From Humulus lupulus (Eukaryota > Streptophyta > Magnoliopsida > Rosales > Cannabaceae), in the NCBI RefSeq assembly GCF_963169125.1, contig NC_084800.1:56404866-56468865 (forward strand): a stretch of DNA of 64,000 bases, given 5' to 3'. Both the position numbers and the translations under genes were made by a program. Below, piece by piece: positions 35,540 to 46,914 of this stretch. The notes below the pieces were generated by a model, which had not been told where the DNA came from, made no database searches, and saw only the letters and a program-made list of their open reading frames with translations. Position 1 is the stretch's first letter, and every line of letters begins with the position of its first letter.

Positions 35540-38500
35540 TGTAACGCCCTGGATAGCCAAGACCGTTACACTGTGTGTTTATAAAGTGCTGGACTTGCTA
35601 ATCAAGTCATTTAATTAAAAACGTGCTATTGAAACTATAAAGGAACTAGGGTTAAAATGTTTTGGTCTCAAAAGTCACATTTTTCGTTAAGAAATGTTTC
35701 CTGTTTACACGGGATCCCAAAAACAGTAAGATTAAAGACCGTTTACAAAAGACATAAGGTTAAAATACAATATCAAGCCATACTAAGGCAAAACAGACAG
35801 TTAGTTAGGCAATCCCTGTCCCGATCCACTCCTCGACCATGGCGATCGAACAGTTGACTATGTACATTCAACCCCGCAGCTCTCCATCTCAGGACTGGTC
35901 CATCTTGCCTTTGCCTTTGCCTTTACCTGCACCACGTAGCACCCGTGAGCCAAGGCCCAGCAAGAAAACACAACAACAGAGCATAAGCAGTCAACAGACA
36001 AATCAATATCTCATATTGCATCACATATTCTCATCCATATAAGCATCCAGTATAATCAAGTATTCAACATACTAACATATTAACTCATAACACATAACAT
36101 TTCACAAATGATAACTAGGGCTAGCACCCTCAGGCCGCTCCCTCCGTTATCCTACTGACTCCGGCCCGCTTAAACCGAGCTCAGTGAATATTAAGCTGTC
36201 CTCGGCTACCAGTGGCCAAGCCGCGCCCTGTGCGTAAGTATTGTGTAAGGCACCCTTAGGCCGCTATCACATGTCCCATGGTGTAATACCGTCATTGACA
36301 TAATACAAGTATCGGGAACACTTAGTCCCATCACAATCATATAAGCAGGTACAATTTTCTTACCTTTCAATTTGCTAGCTTTGATCACTCGACTCCTTGA
36401 GCACGATCCCTTTCGAGCCCTAGCGCTCACCTATACACAACCATAGGCCAAAGTCATCATCAAAACTCAAGTCCAAAACCTAGCCTCGGGGCTAATCCCG
36501 AGCCTCCGGGAAGTCCTATTTACACCAAACAAGGTGGTGGAACCAAACCCCAAACCCTTGGCCAAAAACCCTTGCAAACAACCCTAAAATCCCTTTCAGA
36601 AGACAGGGTAGCGCTACATCGCTCATGGGAGGGCGCTACAGCGCTACAAACAGAAGCAAAATCCCCTCAGCATGCATGGCCTTGCGCTACAACGCCCAAA
36701 GGCTAATGCTGTAGCGCTAGTCACAGACAGGCAAACCCCAAATTTCCCTTCCTGCGATTTCCTCGAACTAAACTCAACCAAAACTTCTCCAAACCTTTAC
36801 CAAACTCAAAAACAACCTTATAAACACACTCCACTCATCCCAAGCACCCCAAATACTCAAAACCCAACCAGATGCATCTCTAATCCCAAAATTCACCATA
36901 GCTGACCCTAAGCTTAGAAACTCAGCAAAACCAGTCAAAACATCAGAGTTAGAAGCTTAGAATTCATACCTTTAATGGGGTTTCGATTTCAAGACAACCT
37001 CTACACCCCTTTGGTCTGAATTCCCATCAAACTCAGCTTATGCACCATAGTTCAAAAACCAAAACCAGAAACTAAAGAAACTATAGAACCTTACCTCAAG
37101 TGTTAGGGTGTTCCTGCTAAACCTTTGCCAATTCTCCAAGCCTAGCCTAGGATTCTTGATGCTCAGCCTAACTCAGCTCTCCTCCTTGAGCTTTGCTCCA
37201 AAGTTTCTCAAGAAATTGATGAAGAAAGCATAAACCGACCTTAGAGAAAACCAGCTCTGTTTTCTCCCTTTCCTTTCTCTTTCTTTTCCTTCTTTTCTTT
37301 CCAGACTTCTATCACTTTCTACAATCTCCACTACATAAAGCCTTAGTAACACTTAACTCGTGTAAGACAAATGACTATTATGCCCTCCCTATTAAGTCTA
37401 AACCCTTTAATCCACTTAGGGGCATTTTAGTCATTTTACCCAATTCCCGCTAACTCCTCGAGTATCTCTAATTTTCCCCGCTTAATTCCCGATACATAAC
37501 TAATCACCAATAATATTCCTAGATGTCAAAATATACTCCAATATACTCACTAAGTTCCCATTTATACCCCTAGGCTCACCCCGAGCCGGGTATAAATCCC
37601 CTCCATGACTTTTTCGCTACTTTGCTCACTAGGATCATCTCGAATCATAGATCACAGATATATCCACATAATAATGTGGTCTCAACAATTATCACATATA
37701 TCAATACAGTTATGCCCATAATGGCCAAAATTTCAATTATGCCCTTCTAACCTAATCAGGGCCTACATGCATACTAAGACACATAGGCATGCATCTCAAA
37801 CATTCAAATAGTCACATAACTTTCTTTAAATCATAATCATTAAAGACACACATAATTCCCATTATGCCCTCCAGGCACACTAATCAAGGCCTGATAACTC
37901 TACAAAATAGAGTTATTTTACCACTTTTTATGTGCTAATTGTTGTTTAATTCTTGAGTTTTTAATTGATTTATTAAGTTTTTAAGTAATTTTGAATTTAT
38001 TAGGTTTATTTTGATTTTATATATTTTTGTGTGTTTTTATAGTTATATTATTGTAAAATGTTATAGTTTAATTATTTAAAATTAATATTGTTAAGTTATA
38101 AGTAAAAAGATGCAATTTTGAGCTTAAATGTTTTAAGTTTTAATTAATATTTTCATGAAACTTTTGTTGTATATTTTAATATTGAAAATATTTAATTTTA
38201 ATTTAATTTATGTTTATTTTTGAAGATAATTTGTTGCATATTTTTGCTCTTGAAAAAGCAAGCAAAATGAGAGAAAGGTGGCATTTTTGAGCTGAAAAAG
38301 AGGTAGAATATGGCATTTTTGAAATACTTTCAGCAGCCCAAGTCAGGCCCAACGCCCCAGGCCCAAGTTGTTCCCTTCCCAGGCCCACGTTCAGCACCTC
38401 TTGCTCCCAGCCGTGACTCCAAGCTGCTCCAAACATCACAAGACTTCAGCAGGCATCTCCTTTCTCCAACCGAGCAGCCCCAAGCAGCATCACATGATGC

Positions 38501-39837
38501 CTCAACACCAAAAGCCTGCCATTCTCTCCACTTTCCTGCGCCTATCTCCACCAAAGCATGCAGCCTCTTTTTCCCAACATTTTGAGCCCATAAAATATCA
38601 CAAAGTACCATTTGTCTCCTTGTCTCTATTAACAAAAATACCACATTTTTACCTCACTTTCTACACTTTTTACCCCAAAACATAATTATTACACCCTATA
38701 ATTTATCCCTATTTGCCATATTATAATTAATTCAATTAATTTAATCAATTTAATTAATTTGAATTGATTATTTTAATCATCATTTTTGGCTATAAATAAG
38801 GGATTTGTGGTGTCCATTTTGAAAGGGAGGTTGATATACCAAAAACTCTACACATTTCAAAACCTCTCCATTCTCTTCTTCTTCTTCTTCTTTTTATTAT
38901 TTTCTATGTATTTTTAGAGGAAATTTTGAGGGTTTCTCCTCCAAATTTTCCTATTTATGTTTGTAATTTTTAGTGTGTATTTGTTATTCTAGTTATGTGT
39001 TTCTAATCTTTTTAAGATTATTAAGGTGATGATGAAACATTTTGTAACTAGATAGTATTTATTTTGTATGTTGATTTCCCATTTTGTGCAACAAAGTTTA
39101 TGGAATTTTCTTCTTCAAATATCTTTTTTCATCTTAAATATCATGTATTTTGGATTGTTAGCACATATTTACACTTTGTTCTTCATTAGTGCTAAAACAT
39201 GATATTCTTCGTGTAAGATGTGTCATTAAATTGTACACATCCATGCTTAGAACAAAAATATTATGTTTTGCCTTATAAATAATGCTCATTGATTTATTTG
39301 TTATTTCATTAGATTGATTTACACTAAATGCTTTGAAATTATAATTTTGAAAAGTGAAGAAAAATCCTATCTTTTTAGAAATAATTTGTGCTTAAAGTTA
39401 TAAATCTATTTAGAAAATGATAGTTTGATTTATTTTAACTATCACTAAAACTTGGGAATTAATGTACTTATAAATATTATTGAACTTATATTTTGTGGAT
39501 TCTAATCCTTAATAATCTTATTTTACCATCTTCATTTCTATTATTAATTTATGTTATATATATTGTCTTTAATTTCTTTATTATTATCTTATCTTTTATT
39601 TTATTTTTATTATACAAAAATTCTCATCAATCTTTGGAACTAGGTTAGAATTTATTAATTTTGGTTTAAAATAGTTTTCTTTTCGATTTTAGACAACTCC
39701 TTTGGGTTCGACCTCGTGCTTACACGAAAACTATTCTATAAATACGATTCGTGCGCTTGCGAGTATAAATATTTAAACATACCCGTTTTGGGTCCATCAA
39801 GGCCCTTAAGCCTTATTAGGGAATTTGGGTCGTTACA
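35540..39837 (-). mobile_element. Solo LTR (family A-related), minus strand, TSD TTTAG
   Basis: Starts TGTAACGCCCTGGATAGCC, the reverse complement of the family A terminus, and ends AATTTGGGTCGTTACA. TTTAG flanks it at 35535-35539 and 39838-39842. The TSD is confirmed by the uninterrupted site in the 3' LTR near 50,980. It is split by a TGATAAC-type solo LTR at 37892-39799; without that insertion it is about 2,385 bp. Confidence 0.88.
37892..39799 (+). mobile_element. Solo LTR (family B), 1,908 bp, TSD AGGCC
   Basis: Starts TGATAACTCTACAAAATAG and ends CGTTTTGGGTCCATCA, with AGGCC at 37887-37891 and 39800-39804. A GGCTATAAATAAGGG TATA-type block lies near 38,789. The long LTR and the GGGTTCGACCTCGTGCTTACACG block near its end suggest a Tat/Athila-type gypsy LTR, by impression only. 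Innermost layer of a four-deep nest. Confidence 0.9.
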
Positions 39838-40312
39838 TTTAGTCACATGGCTATGGGTGTTGAGCCCGAAGTGACTTACCCAACAGTCACTCATTTGATT
39901 GAAGCCAGGGCTAGAAGGTCCAGGTGACTGGATTGTCACATGGCTGTGGGTGCTGAGTCCTGTAGTGACTTGCTCGTCAGTCACTCATTATGGTTTACCA
40001 GAACCTCAAGTGTTAAATCACTCATCTGATTAAAGTTATACGCTCTTTCATGGTTAACGTAGCTACTAAGTGATATTCACTCATCTATTCAGAGCTATAA
40101 GCTATGTATGATTATAATGATCATCATTTGATAATATTTATATGCAGTATTGAGTTTTCTTACTGGGTTTTGGCTCATGGGTGCTATGTGGTGCAAGTAA
40201 AGGGATATAAAAGCTCACCCAACCTTGAGTGGAGAGCTTAGGTGGTGATGGTACATATGCGCCCGCTTGACCACCACGGCCAAGGAGTTTCTCAGAGGAA
40301 CTAGAGGGTTTG

Positions 40313-42205
40313 TCATAACTCTACAAAATAGAGTTATTTTATCACTTTTTATGTGCTAATTGTTGCTTAATTCTTGAGTTTTTAATTGGTTTATTAAGTT
40401 TTTAAGTAATTGTGAATTTATGGGATTTACTTTGATTTTATAGATTTTTGTGTGTTTTTATTTTTATTTTATTATAATATGTTGTAGTTTAATTATTTAC
40501 AATTAATATTGTTAAGTTAGAAGTAAAATGATGCATTTTGAGCTTAAATGTTTAAGTAAATTAAGTTTTAATTGATATTTTCATGGAACTTATGTTGTAT
40601 ATTTTATTATTGAAAATATTTAGTTTTAATTTAATTTATGTTTATTTTTGTAGATAATTTGTTGCATTTTTTGCTCTTGAAAAAGCAAGAAAAAATGAAG
40701 GAAAATGGCATTTTTGAGAGGAAAGAAAGAGCAAAAAGAGGCCCAAGCTCCAACCCACCACATTCTAGCCACCATGCCCCTATCCACGGGCCTAGTTGCT
40801 TGTCTCCTGAAGCCCCTCGGCCCATTGAAATCCCAGGCCCACCGAAGTCCCAGGCCCGTCTGCTCTAGCCTCCCACTCGGCCCAAGTCTCCCCTGCCAAG
40901 CCATCCAACCGTGCCTCCTTTCAACAGCCATGCTCCATCAGCTTTGGGCCCAGCTGCACCCATAACCCAGTCCGTCCAGCTGCACCCAGGAGCCTGCCTC
41001 TTCCCCACCTGCCAACAGCCACCAAGCCCAGCTGCCTCCTTCCCTCTTGAGCCCAACAATGCCTCCTTATCTCCTTATCCCCTTTTCTTAAAAAATGCAA
41101 CATTTTTACCTAACTTTTCTACACATTTTCACCACAAAATCATAATCACCCCTACAATTTACCCCTACTAGCCATAATATTATTTATTTAATCAATTTAA
41201 TTAATTTAAATTGATTATTTTAATACTCTCATTTTGGCTATAAATAGAGAATTTTCAAGACCATTTGGTGTGCTTATTTTAGGAGAGGTTACACTACAAT
41301 TTCTACACTTTCTAGACCCTCCATTCTCTTCATCTTTTTCGTCATTTTTTCTATGAGTTTTTAGAGGAAAAATTTGGGGGTTCCTCCTCCAAATTTTCCT
41401 ATTTATGTTTGTAATTTTTTGGTTTGTAATTTCTATTCTAATTATGAGTTTCTAATATTTTTAAGATTATTAAGGTGATGATGAAACAATATGTAACTAG
41501 ATAGTATTTATGTTGTATGTTGATTTCCCATTTTGTGCAATCAAGTTTGTGGATTTTTCTTCTTCATATATGTCTTTAATCTTTAATGTCTCATATTTTG
41601 GATTGTTAGATAATATGCACTTTGTTCTTCATTTTGCAAAACATAATATTCTTTGTGTAAGATGTGTCATTAAATAGAACAAAAATATTATGTTTTGCCT
41701 TATAAATAATGTTATTTGATTTTTTGTTGTTTCATTAGGTTGATTCACATTAAATACTTTGAAATTATACTTTGTGAAAAGTGAAGAAAAAACCTATATT
41801 TTTAGAAGTAATTTGTGCTTAAAATTATAAATCTATTTGGAAAATGATAGTTTGACTTATTTTAACTATCACTAAAACTTGAGAATCAATATACTAATAA
41901 GTATTATTAAACTTACATTTTGTGGATTCTAATATCTTAATAACCTTTTATTTTAACGCTTATTTTCAAATCATTATTGGTTTCTTTATTATTATCTTTT
42001 ATTTTAGTTTCATTATACATGAAATCTCATCAATCTTTAGAGCTAGGTTATAATTTATTAATTTTGGTTTAAAATAATTTTCTTTTTTTATTTTAGACAA
42101 CTCTTTTGGGTTCGATCTCGTGCTTACACGAACACTATATTTCATATATGATTCGTGCGCTTGCGAGTTATAAATATTTAAAACATACCCGTTTTGGGTC
42201 CATCA
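40313..42205 (+). mobile_element. Solo LTR (family B), 1,893 bp, TSD GTTTG
   Basis: Starts TCATAACTCTACAAAATAG (TG decayed to TC) and ends GTTTTGGGTCCATCA, flanked by GTTTG at 40308-40312 and 42206-42210. It is collinear with 37892-39799, but the GC-rich central block (about 40,735-41,080) differs strongly. The excision site matches the 3' LTR near 51,437. Confidence 0.9.
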
Positions 42206-42474
42206 GTTTGTCCTATGTTTGCCGCTTATGTCAGCAGGTTGTAAATTTTACTCTGTAATGACCATTTTGTATTGTAAATAACTTGTAAATGTTTTTATGG
42301 GCCCATGAACAGTTTATGTTTTAAATAAAATATATCATTTCCTTTTGATTGGTTTTCACCTTAACCTATTAATAACACCTAGATGCACATTTATAACCAA
42401 AGAACTCGATTAGCGAGTTAAGCACGGTTCAAAGTTCACAGTAACAGTCTTGGAGTAGCCAGGGCGTTACAACT

Positions 42475-42485
42475 TGGTATCAGAG
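42475..42485 (+). other. Primer binding site (initiator Met-tRNA type)
   Basis: TGGTATCAGAG three bases after the 5' LTR end at 42471 is the common plant PBS complementary to the 3' end of initiator tRNA-Met. The base that would complete the usual TGGTATCAGAGC is changed to A. Confidence 0.85.
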
Positions 42486-42910
42486 AGTGCCAAGGTTTAG
42501 GGTTCCTGTAGACTGGCTGGGCATGTACACTCACCACTGAAGACAAGCTCGACTCATGGTTTGGTAACTATTTATGTGGTTATATATTTAACTGCTTAAA
42601 TATAGTATAAATGCTTTACCTGTTTACATGAGATACCTTGATAAGGCTGTGCCTTGAATACTGCTTCTTCAGCAAAAGTGTGCTAAATAGTACTGATATT
42701 GCTGGAACATACTCATTAGTATTGTTCATTGTGAATTATTATTTGATACATGTTAAATGCTAAATGCTATAATCATGTATCCATTTGTATATCTGTATAA
42801 TTGTGGAATGGGTTATTATCTGTTGATCTTGGACCGTGAAGCGGCAATAGGTTTTGGTTATTACTGCTTAACTAGCCGCATTGATTGTATCAGCAAGGTT
42901 TAAGTTGATA

Positions 42911-44080
42911 AGAATGATTCCAAGACAGACAGATTCATCAGCTGGCTAGGGTGATCAAGGCCAGAATAATAATCAGGGTTAAGAGAATGACGAGAGCCAC
43001 ATTCCACAGCCAGCTCCTGAGAACTGGCAGTAGTTATTTAATGAGTTGCAGGCTACAGTATTGAGGCAGGGAGAAGAACTCCACCTCTTGAGACAACAGC
43101 AGGTTTTTGCAGTAGCCAGTGTAATTGAGGCACCTCCTATATATATGCCAGCAGTTGAGCAGCTGCCTGAGGTTGGTAATAAATGGGAGCCTCTCTATGA
43201 AGGGTTCAGAAAGTAGCAACCTCCAGTATTTGAAGGCAGTGCAGATCCTGCAAAAGGCAAAATAATGGATGAACATGATTACCACCATCCTGGATTTCAT
43301 GAGGGTGACTGGTAATGAGAGGGTGGCCTGTGCTACATATATGTTTCGGGAAGATGCCCAAATTTTGTGGGAAGTTATATCCCAGACCGAAAACATTAAT
43401 GCCCTGAGTTGGGAAGAGTTTCAGACTCTGTTCAATGAGAAGTATTACAATGATGCCATCAGGGCGACAAAAGCTGAGGAGTTCATCAGGTTACTTCAGG
43501 GGAGTTTGTCAGTGATTGAGTATGCCTTGAAGTTTGATCGATTGACAAAGTTTGCCATGGAGCTGGTGCCCACTGGTGGGACCAGGAGGGATAGATTTCT
43601 CCAGGGACTACAGCCTAGATTAATCCAGCATGTTCGTATTACCACTGTGGCAGAGGTTACTACCTATGCACAGGTGGTTGAGAAGGCACTCACAGCTAAG
43701 AGTGCAGAGAACAAGATCTGGCGAGACAGTGCAATCAGAAAAAAGTTTAGGAGAACAGGTTCTTCTTTTGTGGGTTCAAGTAAGGGTGGAGGCCCCAGTG
43801 ATCAGAAGAGAAGGATCCTGACACCTCCCCAGTTCCAGGTCCTGATAGGCGACCTCGCAGTATTTCAATGGGTTATCAATGTGGTAGTGAAGCCTGGAAG
43901 ACTCGTCTTGAATTCCCTAGATGCAAGAGGTATCATTTGGGAGAGTGTAGGGCAAAGACCTGCTTTTTCTGTGGAGCAGTGGGTCATTTTAAGAAAGATT
44001 GCCCTAAGGCAAGAAAGAAAGAACCCAGGAAGGCGGACAACTCGGCCCCAGCTCGAGTGTTTGCGTTGACACAAGCACAA
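42911..44080 (+). pseudogene. Tekay-like gag, disrupted
   Basis: Structural protein of the element. The matrix/capsid-like region is readable at 43269-43700 (MNMITTILDFMRVTG.., WEEFQTLFNEKYYNDA, FDRLTKFAMELV). A CCHC zinc knuckle follows at 43961-44002 (CFFCGAVGHFKKDC). Stops interrupt the N-terminal part (near 42,938, 42,983, 43,031 and 43,215). There is a frame change plus TAA near 43,262, and another frame change between the capsid part and the zinc knuckle around 43,830-43,870. It cannot make a full Gag. Confidence 0.85.
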
Positions 44081-45480
44081 GCTGAGGTTTCTCCCTCAGC
44101 AGTTACAGGTCAGCTTCTTAGTACTGGAACCCCTTATAATGTTTTGATTTATTCTGGTGCTACACATTCTTTTGTTGTTAGTAGAATTATTGATAGATTG
44201 TGTAGACCTTGTGGTTTTTATGCTGTGGGGTTTGGAACATTATTACCCATTGGGGAGTTAGTGGTATCCAGGAGATGGGTCAAATCTTTGCCAGTGACAG
44301 TGGAGGGCAAAGAATTGTCAGTAGATTTGATAGAGTTAGTCATGACTGACTTCGACATGATTCTAGGTATGGACTGGTTAGTGAAGTATGGGGCAACCAT
44401 TGATTGCAGAAGGAAGATGGTCACATTTGAGCCTGAAGGTGAGGATCCTTTTGTGTTTGTTGGTACTGTGCATGGACCCCACATACCTATGATTTCTGTT
44501 TTGAGGGTTAGAGATCTTTTGCAAGGAGGTTGCATTGGATTCTTAGCCAGTGTGATTGACACCACTCAGGTCATGCCATTGAGACCAGAAGAGACCAGAT
44601 TAGTCTGTGAATTTCTCGATGTGTTTCTAGAAGATTTGCCAGGGTTGCCACCACACAGAGAGATTGAGTTTATGATATAATTGGCACCAGTGAAGGAGCC
44701 AGTGTCTAGAGCAGCTTACCGAATGAACCCAGTTGAGTTAAAAGAATTGAAAGTACAGTTGCAAGAGCTGTTGGATTTGGGTTTTATCAGACCTAGTTTC
44801 TCATCTTGGGGTGCGCTATTTCTGTTTGTAAAGAAGAAAGATGGTTCTCTGAGGATGTGCATTGATTACAGAGAACTGAATAAGTTAACAATCAAGAACA
44901 AGTATCCTTTGCCAAGGATAGATGATCTGTTTGATCAGTTGCAAGGTAAAAAATGTATTCTCAAAGATCGACCTTCATTATAGTTATGGGCATTATCAGT
45001 TGAGGGTCAAGGAAGGAGACATACCGAAGACTGCTTTTCACACTAGGTATGGGCATTATGAGTTCTTAGTCATGTCTTTTGGATTGACTAATGCCCCAGC
45101 TGCTTTTAAGGATCTGATGAACAGAGTGTTCAAGGATTATCTGGACCAGTTTGTGATCGTCTTCATCGATGATATCTTGGTTTATTCTCAGTCAGAGCAT
45201 GAACAACATCTAAGATTGGTTCTACAAAGACTGAGGGTGCACAGACTGTTTGCAAAGTTCAAGAAATGTGATTTCTGGTTATCTCATGCATCTTTTCTTG
45301 GGTACATTGTCAGTAAGGAGGGGATTAAGGTAGATCTAGTAAAGATCGGGCAGTCAAAGACTGGCCAAGGCCAAAGAATGCTTCAAAGCTTAGGAGTTTC
45401 CTTGGATTGGCAGGTTATTATAGGCGTTTCGTGGAAGGGTTCTCAAATATTGCTACTTCATTCACTGAGCTGACACGCAA
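44081..45480 (+). pseudogene. Tekay-like protease and reverse transcriptase, disrupted
   Basis: The aspartic protease motif reads LIYSGATHSF: the catalytic Asp codon at 44150-44152 is TAT (Tyr). The protease flap/C-terminal part DFDMILGMDWL is present. A stop at 44678-44680 separates protease from RT. RT blocks are recognisable: [21 protein letters not shown], the frame change near 44,950 in an A-rich run, [10 protein letters not shown], and the catalytic FIDDILVYS at 45,162-45,188 (the two Asp codons 45168-45173 are intact). A second frame change follows near 45,345. Confidence 0.88.
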
Positions 45481-45893
45481 GAATTAGAAATTTGTATGGT
45501 CAAACAAGTATGAGAACAACTTCCAGGAATTGAAGCAGAGATTGATTACAGCTCCAGTTCTGAGTCTTCCAATAGATCAGGAGAAGTTTATGATTTACTG
45601 CAATGCTTCACATCAAGGTTTGGGTTGTGTTTTGATGCAATTAGGGAAGGTAATTGCTTATGCCTCGTGTCAGCTGAAGGAGTATGAACAGAGATATCCC
45701 ACTCATGATTTGGAGTTGGCAACTGTGGTATTTGCTTTAAAGGTATGGAGGCACTATCTTTATGGGGAGAAGTGTGAAATCTATACAGACCACAAGAGCC
45801 TGAAATACTTCTTCACGTAGAATGATTTGAATATGAGACAAAGGCATTGGCTGGAATTACTAAAAGATTATGATTGTGAGATTCTATTTGGGT
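45481..45893 (+). pseudogene. RNase H domain of the Tekay-like element, disrupted
   Basis: RNase H of the reverse transcriptase. Readable from 45530: [15 protein letters not shown], then [21 protein letters not shown] and [11 protein letters not shown], ending at a TAG at 45818. The first catalytic Asp is replaced by Asn (AAT at 45602-45604). The linker and the domain that should follow are cut off at about 45,893, where the sequence jumps to the integrase. Confidence 0.85.
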
Positions 45894-46878
45894 GATAGTG
45901 GATCGCTATACCAAGTCCGCTCACTTCTTGCCAGTGAGGACTACATATACAGTTGATCAGTATGCAGATCTCTATGTGAGAGGGATTGTGTGCCTCCATG
46001 GAGCGCCGAGGTTGATCGTGTTAGATCGTGACCCCACTTTTACTTCCAAGTTCTAGGGCAGTTTACAGAAGGTTGTGGGAACACGGTTGAAGTTCAGTAC
46101 TACTTATCATCCTCAGACAGATAGGCAATCTGAGAGGATGATCCAGATATTAGAAGACATGCTGCGGGCATGTGTGCTGGACTTTGGTGGATCCTGGAGT
46201 AAGTATCCACCTTTGATAGAGTTTTCCTGCAACAACAGTTATCAGTCTACCATTGGAGTTGCACCTTATGAGATGTTGTATGGTAGGAAATGCAGATCTC
46301 CCATTCATTGGGATGAGACAGTTGAAAGGAGATACTTGGGTCTTGAGGCAGTTCAGAGGTCCAGTGAGGCCATTGAGAAGATTAGAGCTCGGATGCTCGC
46401 TTCTCAGAGTAGGCAGAAAAGTTATGCAGATCCCAAGCGCAGGAACGTGGAGTTCCAGGTGGAAGACTATGTTTTTCTGAGAGTCTCGCCATGGAAATGG
46501 GTAAGGAGATTTGGGAAGAAGGGCAAGCTAAGCCCTAGATTTGTAGATCCATTTTAGATCCTGGAGTGGATTGGTCAGGTGGCTTATAGGTTGGCCTTGC
46601 CTCCGGCATTGTCAGCAGTGCATAACGTGTTTCACGTTTCAACTCTTCGGAGGTATGTATCTGATGTGACTCATGATTTGAGCTATGAAGATCTGGAGCT
46701 TAAGGCAGATCTCTCCTATGAGGAACAGTGAGTCCATATACTTGACAGAAAGGACAAGGTCCTCATGAATAAGACGATACCTTTGGTTAAGGTATTGTGG
46801 AGGAACATCAAGGTCGAGGAAGCGACCTGGGAGCTGGAGTCAGATATGCAGAATCAGTATCCTGAGTTTTTCAAGTAA
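45894..46878 (+). pseudogene. Integrase core and chromodomain-like tail, 5'-truncated
   Basis: Begins in the middle of the integrase core (VIVDRYTKSAHFLPV). The zinc-binding HHCC domain and the first catalytic Asp are missing. The second Asp (GAT 46024-46026) and the Glu (GAG 46132-46134, in QSERMIQ) remain. Stops fall near 46,054, 46,556 and 46,730. The tail has VHNVFHVSTLRRY and a chromodomain-like segment TIPLVKVLWRN..VEEATWELESDMQNQYPEFF, ending TAA at 46876-46878, just before the polypurine tract. Confidence 0.88.
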
Positions 46879-46900
46879 ATTTCGAGGACGAAATTTCTGT

Positions 46901-46914
46901 AAGGAGGGGATAGT
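46901..46914 (+). other. Polypurine tract
   Basis: AAGGAGGGGATAGT immediately before the 3' LTR start TGTAATG at 46915, preceded by TTCGAGGACGAAATTTC. This arrangement is usual for plant Tekay-type gypsy elements. Confidence 0.85.

Larger units (their letters stand above)
31542..42471 (+). mobile_element. 5' LTR of the Tekay-like element, split by three insertions
   Basis: LTR segments lie at 31542-32726, 34980-35539, 39843-40312 and 42211-42471; the gaps are solo LTRs each with a TSD. The pieces are collinear with the 3' LTR at 46915-51691. Examples are GGAAATCGCAGGGGAGAAG, at about 32,480 and 50,175, and the TGACTAAATAGTCA palindrome at 35,243 and 50,686. Confidence 0.88.

Noticed and set aside
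38310..41171. Pro-rich open frames on both strands inside the family B LTRs
   Set aside because: Several overlapping frames on both strands arise from C-rich low-complexity DNA; they are not shared between the two LTR copies.
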